64,000 nucleotides of DNA from Cellulomonas sp. PhB150 (GTDB lineage: Bacteria; Actinomycetota; Actinomycetes; Actinomycetales; Cellulomonadaceae), in NCBI RefSeq assembly GCF_003755175.1, contig NZ_RKHX01000001.1, forward strand, positions 806,001 to 870,000, read 5' to 3'. A program made the translations under genes and the position numbers. How positions within the stretch are numbered: the first letter of the stretch is position 1; each line of letters opens with the position of its first letter. Under the pieces are notes generated by a model. The model worked only from the letters and a program-made list of their open reading frames with translations, was not told the origin of the DNA and made no database searches. Shown here piece by piece: positions 16,480-25,308 of the stretch.

Positions 16480-18209
16480 CTCCCCCGCCCCGCGGCACGC
16501 TGCGGCGGGCGGTCGCCCTGCTCGAGGTCGACCGGCGTCGCGCGGTCCAGGCGGTCGTGCTCGGCACCCTCGCGCTCGGCTGCGCGGTCGCGCTGGCCGC
16601 CGTGGCCGCGTGGCTCATCGCCCGCGCGTCCCAGATGCCGCCGGTGCTGACCCTGAGCGTCGCGACGGTCGCCGTGCGTGCGTTCGGCATCGGCCGGGGG
16701 GTGCTGCGCTACTGCGAGCGACTCGTCTCGCACGACGTCGCCCTGCGGGGCATGACGACCCTGCGGACCACGCTCTACAGCCGCCTGGCGAGCGGGCAGC
16801 CCGGGGCCGTCCTCGGCGTGCGGCGCGGTGACCTGCTGGCGCGCGTCGGGGCCGACGTCGACGCCGTCGGCGACGTGGTGGTCCGTGGGCTGCTGCCGGG
16901 CGCTGTCGCCGCCGTCCTGGGCGTGGCGACCGTGGCGGCGATGTCGCTGATCTGGCTGCCCGCGGGCCTCGCGCTGGCGGGGTGCCTCCTGCTGGCGGGC
17001 GTCGTCGCGCCCACCCTGGCCGCTGCGGGTGCCCGGACCACCCAGGCGCGCGCCACCGACGGCCGGGCACGGGCGACCGCGAGCGCGCTCGGCATCCTCG
17101 ACGACGCCGGCCCGCTCGCCGTCGCCGGCCGCACCGCCACCGAGCTCGAGGCCCTGCGAGCCGCGGACCGCGAGGTCGCCGCCGCCACCGACGCAGGCGC
17201 ACCCACTGCGGCGCTGGCCGCCGGCATCGGGCAGGTCGCCGTCGGTCTCGCGGTGCTCGCCGCCCTGCTCACGGGCGTGCCGGCCGTGGTGTCGGGGCAG
17301 CTGTCCGCCGTCGGTCTCGCCGTCGTCGTCCTCACGCCGCTCGCCGCGTTCGAGGCGACCTCCCTGCTGCCGGCCGCTGCCGTCCAGGTGCGGCGCTCGC
17401 GCGCCGCGGCCGCACGGATCCTCGCGCTGCTGGACGCTGCCGGGCCGTCTGCCGCGCCTCGCCCTGCCGGCGCCGCCGGCCGCGCGCACCTGACGGCCCG
17501 CGACCTGGACTGCGGCTGGCCCGGTGCGCCGCGCGTGGTGCGGGACCTCGACCTCGACGTCTCCCCCGGCCGCGCGATCGCCGTCGTCGGCCCGAGCGGC
17601 ACGGGCAAGACCACCCTCCTGCTCACGCTCGCCGGCCTGCTGCCCCGCCGCGGCGGCGAGCTCGAGCTCGACGGCACCGACGTCGAGGACCTCGCCCGGC
17701 CGGCCGACGCCGTCGTGCACGTCGCCGAGGACGGGCACGTCTTCGGCACGAGCGTGCTGGAGAACCTGCGCGTGGCTCGCGGGGACGTCACGCCCGACGA
17801 AGCCACGCAGGCTCTCGCCGACGTCGGCCTCGACGCCTGGCTCGCGGCGCAGCCGGACGGCCTCGAGACGCTGCTGGGGCCCGACGGTCGCACGCTGTCC
17901 GGCGGCGAGCGCCGGCGGCTCCTGCTCGCGCGTGGTCTCCTGAGCCCCGCCCCGCTGCTGCTCGTCGACGAGCCCGCCGAGCACCTGGACCCGGCCACCG
18001 CGGACGCGGTCGTCCGCAGCCTGCTCACCCGGTACCGGCACCGCGGCGTCGTCGTCGTCACCCACCGCCTCTCCCCGCTGGCCGATGCCGACGAGGTGGT
18101 CCGCCTCGACGGCGGACGCGTCGCGGCGCGTGGGACGCACGCGGACCTCGTAGAGCGAGTCGCCCGCTACCGTGAGGACCTCGCCGAGGAGTCCAGGGAG
18201 GACGCGTGA
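16476..18209 (+). CDS. cydC: ABC transporter CydC for cytochrome bd assembly
   Basis: Partner of CydD. 577 residues: membrane domain about 1-310 with the CydC-like GRGVLRYCERLVSHD segment, then an ATPase with Walker A GPSGTGKTTL, signature LSGGERRRLLLARG and Walker B LLLVDEPAEHLD. ATG 16476 overlaps the cydD stop by four bases. The stop overlaps the start of the sensor-kinase gene as GTGA, so oxidase, transporter and sensor are made from one translationally coupled message. Confidence 0.94.
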   Translation: MTPPPRGTLRRAVALLEVDRRRAVQAVVLGTLALGCAVALAAVAAWLIARASQMPPVLTLSVATVAVRAFGIGRGVLRYCERLVSHDVALRGMTTLRTTLYSRLASGQPGAVLGVRRGDLLARVGADVDAVGDVVVRGLLPGAVAAVLGVATVAAMSLIWLPAGLALAGCLLLAGVVAPTLAAAGARTTQARATDGRARATASALGILDDAGPLAVAGRTATELEALRAADREVAAATDAGAPTAALAAGIGQVAVGLAVLAALLTGVPAVVSGQLSAVGLAVVVLTPLAAFEATSLLPAAAVQVRRSRAAAARILALLDAAGPSAAPRPAGAAGRAHLTARDLDCGWPGAPRVVRDLDLDVSPGRAIAVVGPSGTGKTTLLLTLAGLLPRRGGELELDGTDVEDLARPADAVVHVAEDGHVFGTSVLENLRVARGDVTPDEATQALADVGLDAWLAAQPDGLETLLGPDGRTLSGGERRRLLLARGLLSPAPLLLVDEPAEHLDPATADAVVRSLLTRYRHRGVVVVTHRLSPLADADEVVRLDGGRVAARGTHADLVERVARYREDLAEESREDA

Positions 18210-19939
18210 GTCCGCACGACGAGGGACCGGGCGCACCGTTCCGCGGCGGCGTGCTCTCCGAGGTCGACGCGCTGCCCGTGCCGTTCACGGGCGACGCGCT
18301 GCACGACCTGCTGGACGCGATCCTCGCGGTGGCGAGCGAGCTGGACCTGCCCGAGGTGCTCAACAGGTTCGTCCAGGTCAGCGCCGAGCTGACCGGCGCC
18401 CGGTACGCGGCGATCAACGTCGTGGACGCCCGGGGCGCCTCGACGACGTTCGTCTACACCGGCGTCCCGACCGCGGTCGCCCGGATGATGGGCCACGCCC
18501 CGCACGCGTTCGGGGTGCTCGGCCAGATCCCCGCCGAGGGGGCCCTGCGTCTGGACGACCTGCGCGAGCACCCCGCGTTCATCGGCTTCCCGCGCGAGCA
18601 CCCGCCGATGGGCTCGTTCCTCGGGGCGTCCGTGCGGGTGGGCAACCAGGTGTTCGGTCAGCTGTACCTGTCGGAGAAGGCGGGCGGCTTCACGGCCGCC
18701 GACGAGCGCACGGTCATCGCCCTCGCCGCCGCGGCGGGCGTCGCCGTCGCCAACGCCCAGCTCTACGCCGAGGCCGCACGTCGCGAGCACTGGCTGCGTG
18801 CGGGGCAGGACATCGCCACGATGCTGCTCGAGGGCATCGACGAGGAGGAGGCGCTCGAGCACATCGCCGCCACCGCGCGCGAGATCGCGGGGGCGGACGT
18901 CGCGGCGCTCGCGCTCCCGGGGGTCGGCGGCCAGCTGTTCATCGAGCTCGCCGCGGGGCACGAGTCCGCCCGCCTCGTCGGCGCACGGATGCCCGAGGGC
19001 GGTCGCGCCTGGACCGTGATGACCGAGGGCCGGGGCCTGCTGACGCCGTCGCTGTCGCAGTCGCGGAGCGTCAAGCTCGAGGTCATGCGCGCGTTCGGGC
19101 CCGCGATGTTCGCGCCGCTGCAGACCTCGGGCCGGGGCGTGGGGGTCCTCATCCTGCTGCGCCGCATCGGCGCAGCGCCGTTCGACGAGAGCGACCTGGC
19201 CACCGCGGAGTCGTTCGCGGCGCAGGCCGCGCTCGCGTACGTGCTGGCCGAGGCTCGCCACGCGCAGGACATCGCCGCCCTCCTCGACGAGCGCGAGCGC
19301 ATCGCGCGCGACCTGCACGACCTGGCGATCCAGCAGCTGTTCGCCACCGGCATGCAGCTCGAGACGGTGCGTCGGCGCTCGGCGCGCGGCGTCGACCCCG
19401 CCGAGCTCACCTCGATCGTCGAGGAGGCGCTCGACAACGTCGACTCCTCGGTCCGCCAGATCCGCCAGATCGTGTACGCGCTGCGCGACCCCGACGCCGC
19501 CACCGGCCTCGTCGAGCGGCTGCGCCGCGAGGCGTCACTGGCCCGCACCGGCCTCGGGTTCGCGCCGTCGATGGTGCTCACGCTCGACGGCCACGGGCTG
19601 TCAGACGACGGGATCGACGAGGACCTCGTCGACGAGCGCACCGGTACGGACCTGACCGACGACGTCGTCGCCGTGGTCCGCGAGGGCCTGGCCAACGCGG
19701 CCCGGCACGCCCACGCCGCCTCCGTCACCGTGCGGGTCGACGTCCGTGGCACCGGTCCCCTGGGGGTCGTCCACGTCGAGGTCGAGGACGACGGCGTCGG
19801 GCTGCCTCCCACGCGCGACCGCTCCTCGGGCACCGGCAACCTCGCCGCGCGGGCCCGCCAGCACGGCGGGACGTTCACCCTCGGCGCGGCCCCCACGGGC
19901 ACCGGCACGCTCCTGACCTGGCAATCCCCTTTGTCCTGA
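18206..19939 (+). CDS. DosS/DevS-type GAF-domain sensor histidine kinase
   Basis: Cytosolic sensor kinase of 577 residues, almost the length of mycobacterial DosS. GAF-A is about 35-185 and GAF-B about 200-350. The HisKA_3 box RIARDLHDLAIQQ has phospho-acceptor H371. The ATPase domain has EGLANAARHAHA, DDGVGL and GTGNLAARA. GAF-A keeps the block FPREHPPMGSFLGASVRV followed by FGQLYLSEK. H132 and Y154 are 22 residues apart, the spacing of heme ligand H149 and distal Y171 in DosS (recalled numbering), so heme and gas or redox sensing are likely. The GTG overlaps the cydC stop (GTGA). Probable target: the DosR-like regulator at 22034-22705. Confidence 0.85.
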   Translation: MSPHDEGPGAPFRGGVLSEVDALPVPFTGDALHDLLDAILAVASELDLPEVLNRFVQVSAELTGARYAAINVVDARGASTTFVYTGVPTAVARMMGHAPHAFGVLGQIPAEGALRLDDLREHPAFIGFPREHPPMGSFLGASVRVGNQVFGQLYLSEKAGGFTAADERTVIALAAAAGVAVANAQLYAEAARREHWLRAGQDIATMLLEGIDEEEALEHIAATAREIAGADVAALALPGVGGQLFIELAAGHESARLVGARMPEGGRAWTVMTEGRGLLTPSLSQSRSVKLEVMRAFGPAMFAPLQTSGRGVGVLILLRRIGAAPFDESDLATAESFAAQAALAYVLAEARHAQDIAALLDERERIARDLHDLAIQQLFATGMQLETVRRRSARGVDPAELTSIVEEALDNVDSSVRQIRQIVYALRDPDAATGLVERLRREASLARTGLGFAPSMVLTLDGHGLSDDGIDEDLVDERTGTDLTDDVVAVVREGLANAARHAHAASVTVRVDVRGTGPLGVVHVEVEDDGVGLPPTRDRSSGTGNLAARARQHGGTFTLGAAPTGTGTLLTWQSPLS

Positions 19940-19943
19940 TCTG

Positions 19944-19972
19944 TTGCGTCGGGCGCCCGTCGGTAAGACGAT
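19944..19972 (+). promoter_or_regulatory. Possible promoter of the MFS-MarR gene
   Basis: TTGCGT (19944-19949), 17 bp, GACGAT (19967-19972) in the 56-bp gap after the kinase gene. Moderate match only; the gene may also be reached by read-through from the cyd operon. Confidence 0.4.
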
Positions 19973-19995
19973 GCACTCGAGACGAGGGGGCACCC

Positions 19996-22017
19996 ATGAC
20001 CGAGCAGGTCTCAGCCGGACCCACCGACGCGGGGTTCCCCGCGGCCAAGCAGCTGTCGCAGCGGGCCATCTGGACCATCTTCGGCGGGCTCATGCTCGCG
20101 ATGCTCCTGGCCGCCCTGGACCAGACCATCGTCGCCACCGCGCTGCCGACCATCGTCAGCGACCTCGGCGGCGCGGAGCACCTCTCGTGGGTCGTCACGG
20201 CCTACATGCTCGCGACGACGATCACGACTCCGCTGTGGGGCAAGCTCGGCGACCTGTACGGCCGCAAGATCCTGTTCATCACGTGCATCGTCATCTTCCT
20301 CATCGGCTCCGGGCTCGCCGGGACGTCGCAGAACATGGGCCAGCTCATCGCCTGGCGCGCCGTGCAGGGCGTCGGCGGCGGCGGGCTCATGGTGCTGGCG
20401 CAGGCGATCATCGCCGACGTCGTCCCCGCCCGTGACCGCGGTCGGTACCAAGGTGCGTTCGGCGCGGTCTTCGGCATCTCCAGCGTCGCGGGCCCCCTGC
20501 TCGGCGGGCTCTTCGTCGACACCATCGGCTGGAGGTGGGTGTTCTACATCAACCTCCCGATCGGTGTCGTCGCCCTCGCCGTGGTCAGCGCCGTGCTCCC
20601 GGTCACCAAGGCCCGCACGTCGCCCAAGATCGACTACATCGGCGTGACCCTGCTCGCGGTGGTCGCGACGTCGATCGTGCTGATCACGAGCCTCGGCGGG
20701 AGCACGTGGGACTGGGGCGGCACGCAGGTGATCGGTCTCGCGGTCCTCGGCGTGCTCGCCGCGATCGCCTTCGTCTTCGTCGAGGCGCGCGTCCCGGAGC
20801 CGGTGCTGCCGCTGCGGCTGTTCAAGAACCGCGTGTTCGCGACGACCTCGATCGTCGGCTTCGTCGTCGGCTTCGCGATGTTCGGCTCGATCACCTACCT
20901 CCCGCTCTACCTGCAGGGCGTGCACGGGGCGTCGCCCACCGCGTCCGGCCTGCAGATGCTGCCGATGATGCTGGGTCTGCTCATCACGTCGATCGGCAGC
21001 GGCCAGCTCATCAGCCGGACCGGGCGGTACAGGATCTATCCGATCGTCGGCACAGCGGTCATGACCGTGGGCCTCTACCTGCTGTCCCTCATGGGCCGGG
21101 ACACGTCCGGGCTGCAGGCCAGCATCGCGATGTTCGTGCTCGGCGCCGGGCTCGGGCTCGTCATGCAGGTGCTCGTGCTCGCGGTGCAGAACGCGGTCGA
21201 GTACCGCGACCTGGGCACCGGGACGAGCGGCGCGACGTTCTTCCGCACGATCGGCAGCTGCGTGGGCGTCGCGGTGTTCGGGACCGTGTTCAGCTCGCAC
21301 CTGGGCTCGACGCTCGCGAGCAGCCCACCCGCGGGGGCTGTGGGGGGATGCTCTGCCGATGTGCTGACCAAGACCACCGCGAACATCGACAAGTGCGGCT
21401 CCGCAGTCATCAACTGGTTCCTCGACGGCTACGCCGACTCGATCCACACGATCTTCCTGCTCGGCGTGCCGATCGGCGTGGTCGCGTTCCTGCTCACCTG
21501 GCTCATCCCCGAGCGGCCTCTGCGCACGGGCGCGAGCAGCCCCGAGCAGGGCGAGGTGTTCGCGGCCCCCGCCGGCCGCTCGTCCTACGAGGAGCTGCGC
21601 CTCATGCTGTGGCGCGAGGTCGGCCGCCAGGACCCGCTCGCGGCCTACGCGATCCTCAACAAGGACCTCGACATCGACCTCACGCCTGGCCAGTGCTGGA
21701 TGCTCTCCCGCGTCAGCGGCGAACGGTCCCGGACGTTCGCGCGCATGACCGAGCGGTCGGGCGTCGAGCTCGACCGGGTGCGCGCGGTCGCGGCCGAGCT
21801 CGAGTCCCGCGGCCTGATCGAGGTGCACGACGAGACGGCGACGCCGACCCCGGCCGGCGACGCAGTCGCCGAGGAGCTGCGCGAGAACGAGCGCTCACAG
21901 CTGCGCGAGATCGTCGCGCAGTGGGGCGACGGCGAGCCCGAGCTGGAGGAGCTGGTCGAGCAGGTCACGGACCGGTTGCGCCAGCAGGACCCGTCGTCGG
22001 CCGCCCTGCGGGGCTGA
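19996..22017 (+). CDS. DHA2-type MFS efflux transporter with fused MarR-like domain
   Basis: Proton-driven multidrug efflux protein of the EmrB/QacA type, 673 residues. Residues about 25-515 hold 14 hydrophobic helices with motif A (PLWGKLGDLYGRK) and motif C (FGISSVAGPLLGGL). A loop near the last helix carries two Cys. Residues about 530-670 are soluble and look like a MarR winged helix: LTPGQCWMLSRVSGERS, then RMTERSGVELDRVRAVAAEL, then ESRGLIEVHDETATPTPAG. A transporter of this family normally ends near 500 residues. The tail may bind a drug or DNA and couple export to gene control; whether it still binds DNA is unknown. ATG 19996 follows GAGGGGG. Confidence 0.85.
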   Translation: MTEQVSAGPTDAGFPAAKQLSQRAIWTIFGGLMLAMLLAALDQTIVATALPTIVSDLGGAEHLSWVVTAYMLATTITTPLWGKLGDLYGRKILFITCIVIFLIGSGLAGTSQNMGQLIAWRAVQGVGGGGLMVLAQAIIADVVPARDRGRYQGAFGAVFGISSVAGPLLGGLFVDTIGWRWVFYINLPIGVVALAVVSAVLPVTKARTSPKIDYIGVTLLAVVATSIVLITSLGGSTWDWGGTQVIGLAVLGVLAAIAFVFVEARVPEPVLPLRLFKNRVFATTSIVGFVVGFAMFGSITYLPLYLQGVHGASPTASGLQMLPMMLGLLITSIGSGQLISRTGRYRIYPIVGTAVMTVGLYLLSLMGRDTSGLQASIAMFVLGAGLGLVMQVLVLAVQNAVEYRDLGTGTSGATFFRTIGSCVGVAVFGTVFSSHLGSTLASSPPAGAVGGCSADVLTKTTANIDKCGSAVINWFLDGYADSIHTIFLLGVPIGVVAFLLTWLIPERPLRTGASSPEQGEVFAAPAGRSSYEELRLMLWREVGRQDPLAAYAILNKDLDIDLTPGQCWMLSRVSGERSRTFARMTERSGVELDRVRAVAAELESRGLIEVHDETATPTPAGDAVAEELRENERSQLREIVAQWGDGEPELEELVEQVTDRLRQQDPSSAALRG

Positions 22018-22033
22018 CCGGGTCAGCTCGGGC

Positions 22034-22705
22034 TCAGTGGCCCGGCTCGGCCCGCCAGCCGGAGTGCTTGCGCGAGGCGACCCAGGCGGCGACCTGGGTG
22101 CGCCGCTGCAGCCCCATCTTGGCGAGCAGCGACGTGATGTGGTTCTTCACGGTCTTCTCGGCGACGCCCAGCCGCTCGGCGATCTCGCGGTTGGACAAGC
22201 CCTCGCCGATCAGGTCGAGCACACGCAGCTCGCTGGGCGTGAGGTTCTCGGTCGGGTCCTCGTGGCCGGCCTTGCGGCGGGTGATGGTCCGCTCGTCCAG
22301 CAGGGTGCGGCCCGCGGCGACCGCGCGGATCACGTCGGTGATCTCCGCACCGCGCACGGACTTGAGCAGGTAGGCCGACGCGCCCGCGTCGAGAGCGGCG
22401 GCGAGCGCCTCGTCGTCGTCGAAGGACGTCAGGACGATCGCGCGGGCCTCGGGCTGCGCCGCGTGCACCTGGCGGATGAGGTCGATCCCCGTGCCGTCGG
22501 GCAGCTGCAGGTCGACGAGCAGGACCTGTGGCCGGACGAGGCCGGCGCGGCGCACCCCGTCGGCGACGGAGCCGGCCTCGGCGCTGACGGTCATGCCCTC
22601 GGCGCGCTCGACCACCTCCGCGATGCCGCGACGCACGACCTCGTGGTCGTCCACGATCATGACGCTGATGGGACCAGGCTTCGCTGCGGTGGCGGGAATC
22701 GGCAC
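22034..22705 (-). CDS. DosR/DevR-type NarL-family response regulator
   Basis: Receiver plus LuxR-type DNA-binding domain, 223 residues. Acidic pocket D19/D20, phospho-acceptor D65 in LLVDLQLPDG, T93 and K115. The helix-turn-helix reads LSNREIAERLGVAEKTVKNH followed by LLAKMGLQRRTQVA, very close to mycobacterial DosR (AEKTVKN, LLAKLGMERRTQ). The GTG at 22705 is backed by TACGAT six bases upstream; M16 (22660) is an alternative. It is convergent with the MFS gene, 16 bp apart, and lies 2.1 kb from the DosS-like kinase, so it is the probable partner and binder of the box upstream of cydA. Confidence 0.82.
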   Translation of the reverse strand: MPIPATAAKPGPISVMIVDDHEVVRRGIAEVVERAEGMTVSAEAGSVADGVRRAGLVRPQVLLVDLQLPDGTGIDLIRQVHAAQPEARAIVLTSFDDDEALAAALDAGASAYLLKSVRGAEITDVIRAVAAGRTLLDERTITRRKAGHEDPTENLTPSELRVLDLIGEGLSNREIAERLGVAEKTVKNHITSLLAKMGLQRRTQVAAWVASRKHSGWRAEPGH

Positions 22706-22711
22706 GATGGC

Positions 22712-22717
22712 ATCGTA
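22712..22717 (-). promoter_or_regulatory. Leaderless-type -10 of the DosR-like gene
   Basis: TACGAT on the minus strand, six bases before the GTG at 22705. The divergent dehydrogenase starts within 20 bp, so the two promoters must overlap coding sequence. Confidence 0.5.
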
Positions 22718-22724
22718 TCGAGGT

Positions 22725-23660
22725 GTGACCACGATCCTCGTCCCCACCACGCTGCACGACCACGTCACACTCCCCGCCGGGGTGCAGGCGGTCCGCTACG
22801 CACCCGACGAACCCGTGCCGGACTCCGACGCCGAGGTGCTCGTCGTGTGGGGCAGCGGCCGCCGCGTGCTGCGCGACGCCGCGACACGGCTGCCGCGCCT
22901 GCGCTGGGTGGCGGGCCTCGCCGCCGGCGTGGACACCATCCTGGAGGCGGGGTTCGCGCCCGAGGTGGTGGTGACCTCGGGCCGCGGGCTGCACGACGGG
23001 CCGGTCGCCGAGCACACGCTCGCGCTCGTGCTGGCGTGCGCGCGCCGGGTCCCCGAGCTCGTGCGCGCGCAGGACGAGCACCGCTGGGTCGCCGAGCTCG
23101 GCGGCATCCAGGAGATCCGGGCCGACGAGTTCCGTTCCCTGGCAGGCGCGCGCGTCGTCGTCTGGGGCTTCGGCTCCATCGCAGGACGGCTGGCCCCGCT
23201 GCTGACCGCGCTCGGCGCGTCGGTGACCGGCGTCGCGACGTCGTCGGGTGTCCGCGGGGGCTACCACGTGGTGACGCCCGACGAGCTGCTCGGCGTGCTG
23301 CCCGCGACGGACCTGCTCGTCTCGCTGCTGCCCGACACGCCCGGCACGCGCCACGCCATCGACGCCGAGGTGCTCGCATTCCTGCCGCCCCACGCGTGGG
23401 TCGTCAACGTCGGGCGCGGCGCCACGCTCGACCAGGACGCCCTGCTCGCCGCGGTCCGCACGGGCGCGCTCGCCGGCGCCGCCCTGGACGTCTTCGAGCG
23501 CGAGCCCCTGCCCGCGGACTCGCCGATCTGGGACGAGCCCCGCATCCTGGTCAGCCCGCACGGCGCCGGCGGTCGCCCCATCGGCGCGGGCGCTCTGCTC
23601 TCGGAGAACCTCGCCGCCTACCTGGCCGGTCGCCCGCTGCGGAACACCGTGGACCGCTGA
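22725..23660 (+). CDS. D-2-hydroxyacid dehydrogenase family protein
   Basis: NAD(P)-dependent oxidoreductase of the D-isomer 2-hydroxyacid dehydrogenase family; 311 residues, exact substrate unknown. The Rossmann motif is VVWGFGSIAGRLAPLL (G-x-G-x-x-x-G). VNVGRGATLDQDAL and ALDVFEREPLP are the family signatures, with active-site Arg, Glu and His (SPHGAGG) in the usual order. GTG 22725 follows GAGGT; ATG 22707 is an in-frame alternative. It is divergent from the DosR-like gene with a 19-bp junction and ends 3 bp from mutM, facing it. No functional link to its neighbours is evident. Confidence 0.82.
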   Translation: MTTILVPTTLHDHVTLPAGVQAVRYAPDEPVPDSDAEVLVVWGSGRRVLRDAATRLPRLRWVAGLAAGVDTILEAGFAPEVVVTSGRGLHDGPVAEHTLALVLACARRVPELVRAQDEHRWVAELGGIQEIRADEFRSLAGARVVVWGFGSIAGRLAPLLTALGASVTGVATSSGVRGGYHVVTPDELLGVLPATDLLVSLLPDTPGTRHAIDAEVLAFLPPHAWVVNVGRGATLDQDALLAAVRTGALAGAALDVFEREPLPADSPIWDEPRILVSPHGAGGRPIGAGALLSENLAAYLAGRPLRNTVDR

Positions 23661-23663
23661 GCG

Positions 23664-24560
23664 CTACCAGCGGCCGTTGCGCGGGCGCGGCTGGCAGCGC
23701 GGGCACGTGAAGGCTGAGCGGTTCATGAACTCGTCACGGCGCACCGGCGTGCCGCAGCGCGGGCACGGCCGGCCCTCCTGGCCGTAGACCGCGAGCGATC
23801 GGTCGAAGTAGCCGGACGCTCCGTTGACGTTGACGTACAGCGCGTCGAAGCTCGTGCCACCCTGCGCGAGCGCCTCGGACATCACGTCGCGCGCCCCGGA
23901 CAGTGCCCGCTGCGCGTCGGGCCGCCGCATCGTGTCCGTGGCACGGGCGTAGTGCAGCTGCGCGCGCCACAGGCCCTCGTCGGCGTAGATGTTCCCGACC
24001 CCGGAGACGAGCGTCTGGTCGAGGATCGCGCGCTTGAGACCCGTGCGGCGGGCGCGCAGCGCGGTGAGCACGGCAGCCTCGTCGAGGAACGGGTCGAGCA
24101 GGTCGCGCGCGATGTGGCTCACGGGCTCGGGCACGGCGGCCAGGTCGGAGCCCGCTCCGCCCGGTGCTCCGTCGGGCGTGGGGACGAGCTCCTGGACGCT
24201 GAGGTGGCCGAAGGTGCGCTGGTCGACGAAGTCGAGCACCCCGTCGTCGAGCAGCAGGCGGACCCGCAGGTGGGGGTGGTCAGCGCCCTCCTCGGCCGAC
24301 GACCGCACGAGCAGCTGGCCGCTCATGCCGAGGTGGGCCAGCAGGGCCTCGTCGTCCCCCAGCAGCAGCCAGCAGAACTTGCCGCGTCGCACGGCGGCCT
24401 CGAGCCTGCGGCCCGTGAGCCGACCGGCGAAGTCGAGCGGGCCGGCCTCGTGCCGGCGGACGCTGTAGTCGCGCCGGACCTCGACGCCGCGCACGGTGCG
24501 CCCCAGCACGTGGCGGGCCAGCCCGTCGCGGACGGTCTCGACCTCGGGCAGCTCGGGCAC
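23664..24560 (-). CDS. mutM: Formamidopyrimidine-DNA glycosylase
   Basis: Base-excision repair enzyme removing 8-oxoguanine and ring-opened purines, with AP-lyase activity. 298 residues. The N-terminus [11 protein letters not shown] supplies the catalytic Pro (after Met removal) and Glu. Also seen are HLGMSGQL, the helix-two-turn-helix segment with [12 protein letters not shown], and a C-terminal zinc finger (CPRCGTP, then TCPRC). It directly follows rnc (3 bp gap), the common actinobacterial order, and is the last gene of the DUF177-rpmF-rnc-mutM operon. Confidence 0.96.
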   Translation of the reverse strand: MPELPEVETVRDGLARHVLGRTVRGVEVRRDYSVRRHEAGPLDFAGRLTGRRLEAAVRRGKFCWLLLGDDEALLAHLGMSGQLLVRSSAEEGADHPHLRVRLLLDDGVLDFVDQRTFGHLSVQELVPTPDGAPGGAGSDLAAVPEPVSHIARDLLDPFLDEAAVLTALRARRTGLKRAILDQTLVSGVGNIYADEGLWRAQLHYARATDTMRRPDAQRALSGARDVMSEALAQGGTSFDALYVNVNGASGYFDRSLAVYGQEGRPCPRCGTPVRRDEFMNRSAFTCPRCQPRPRNGRW

Positions 24561-24563
24561 GCG

Positions 24564-25268
24564 TCAGGAGCGACCGGCGCGGGCGCGCAGCGGCTCGAGC
24601 GCCAGGTAGGCCGCCTCGGCGGCCTGCTGCTCGGCGACCTTCTTGGCCGGACCCACGCCGCTGCCGCGCGGCTCGCCGGCGATCATCGCGTGCGCCGTGA
24701 AGGTCCGGGCGTGGTCGGGGCCCTCGCCGGTCACCTCGTAGTGCGGTGCACCGAGGTCGAGCTCGGCGGACAGCTCCTGCAGGGACGTCTTCCAGTCGAG
24801 CCCGGCGCCCAGGTCCGCGGCCGCCACGAGCGACGGGCCGACGAGCCGCTCCACCACCGTGCGCGCGACCTCGAGGCCGTGCGAGAGGTAGATCGCGCCG
24901 AACAGCGCCTCGAGCGTGTCGGACAGGATCGAGTCCTTCTCGGTGCCGCCCGTCGCGAGCTCTCCCTTGCCGAGCAGCACGTAGGAGCCCAGGTCCAGAT
25001 CGCGCGCGACCACCGCCAGCGCGCGCTGGGAGACCGTCGCGGCCCGCATCTTGGCCAGCGCGCCCTCTGGCTCGTCGGCGTGCGCCCGGAACAGCGACTC
25101 GGTGACCACGAGGCCCAGCACCGTGTCGCCGAGGAACTCGAGGCGCTCGTTGGTGGGGATGCCACCGGCCTCGTGGGCGAACGACCGGTGGGTCAGGGCA
25201 AGCACGAGAAGCTCGGGGTCCAGAGGGACCCCGAGCTTCTCGAGAAGTTCAGCTGCCGCGGCGCTCAC
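24564..25268 (-). CDS. rnc: Ribonuclease III
   Basis: Double-strand-specific endoribonuclease for rRNA processing and mRNA control. 234 residues: the RNase III domain has the signature [13 protein letters not shown] near residue 40 and the second acidic motif [13 protein letters not shown] dsRNA-binding domain follows from about residue 155 ([31 protein letters not shown]). GTG start at 25268, 40 bp after rpmF. Both metal-ligand acidic motifs are intact. Confidence 0.96.
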   Translation of the reverse strand: MSAAAAELLEKLGVPLDPELLVLALTHRSFAHEAGGIPTNERLEFLGDTVLGLVVTESLFRAHADEPEGALAKMRAATVSQRALAVVARDLDLGSYVLLGKGELATGGTEKDSILSDTLEALFGAIYLSHGLEVARTVVERLVGPSLVAAADLGAGLDWKTSLQELSAELDLGAPHYEVTGEGPDHARTFTAHAMIAGEPRGSGVGPAKKVAEQQAAEAAYLALEPLRARAGRS

Positions 25269-25308
25269 GCCGTCTCCGGCTCACGCGTCACGGATGGAGA
25301 CGCAGTCG

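Noticed and set aside
18172-19995. Upstream extension of the MFS-MarR frame through the kinase gene
   Set aside because: The extension is a basic shadow frame of the kinase; the ATG at 19996 with a ribosome site gives the normal transporter start.
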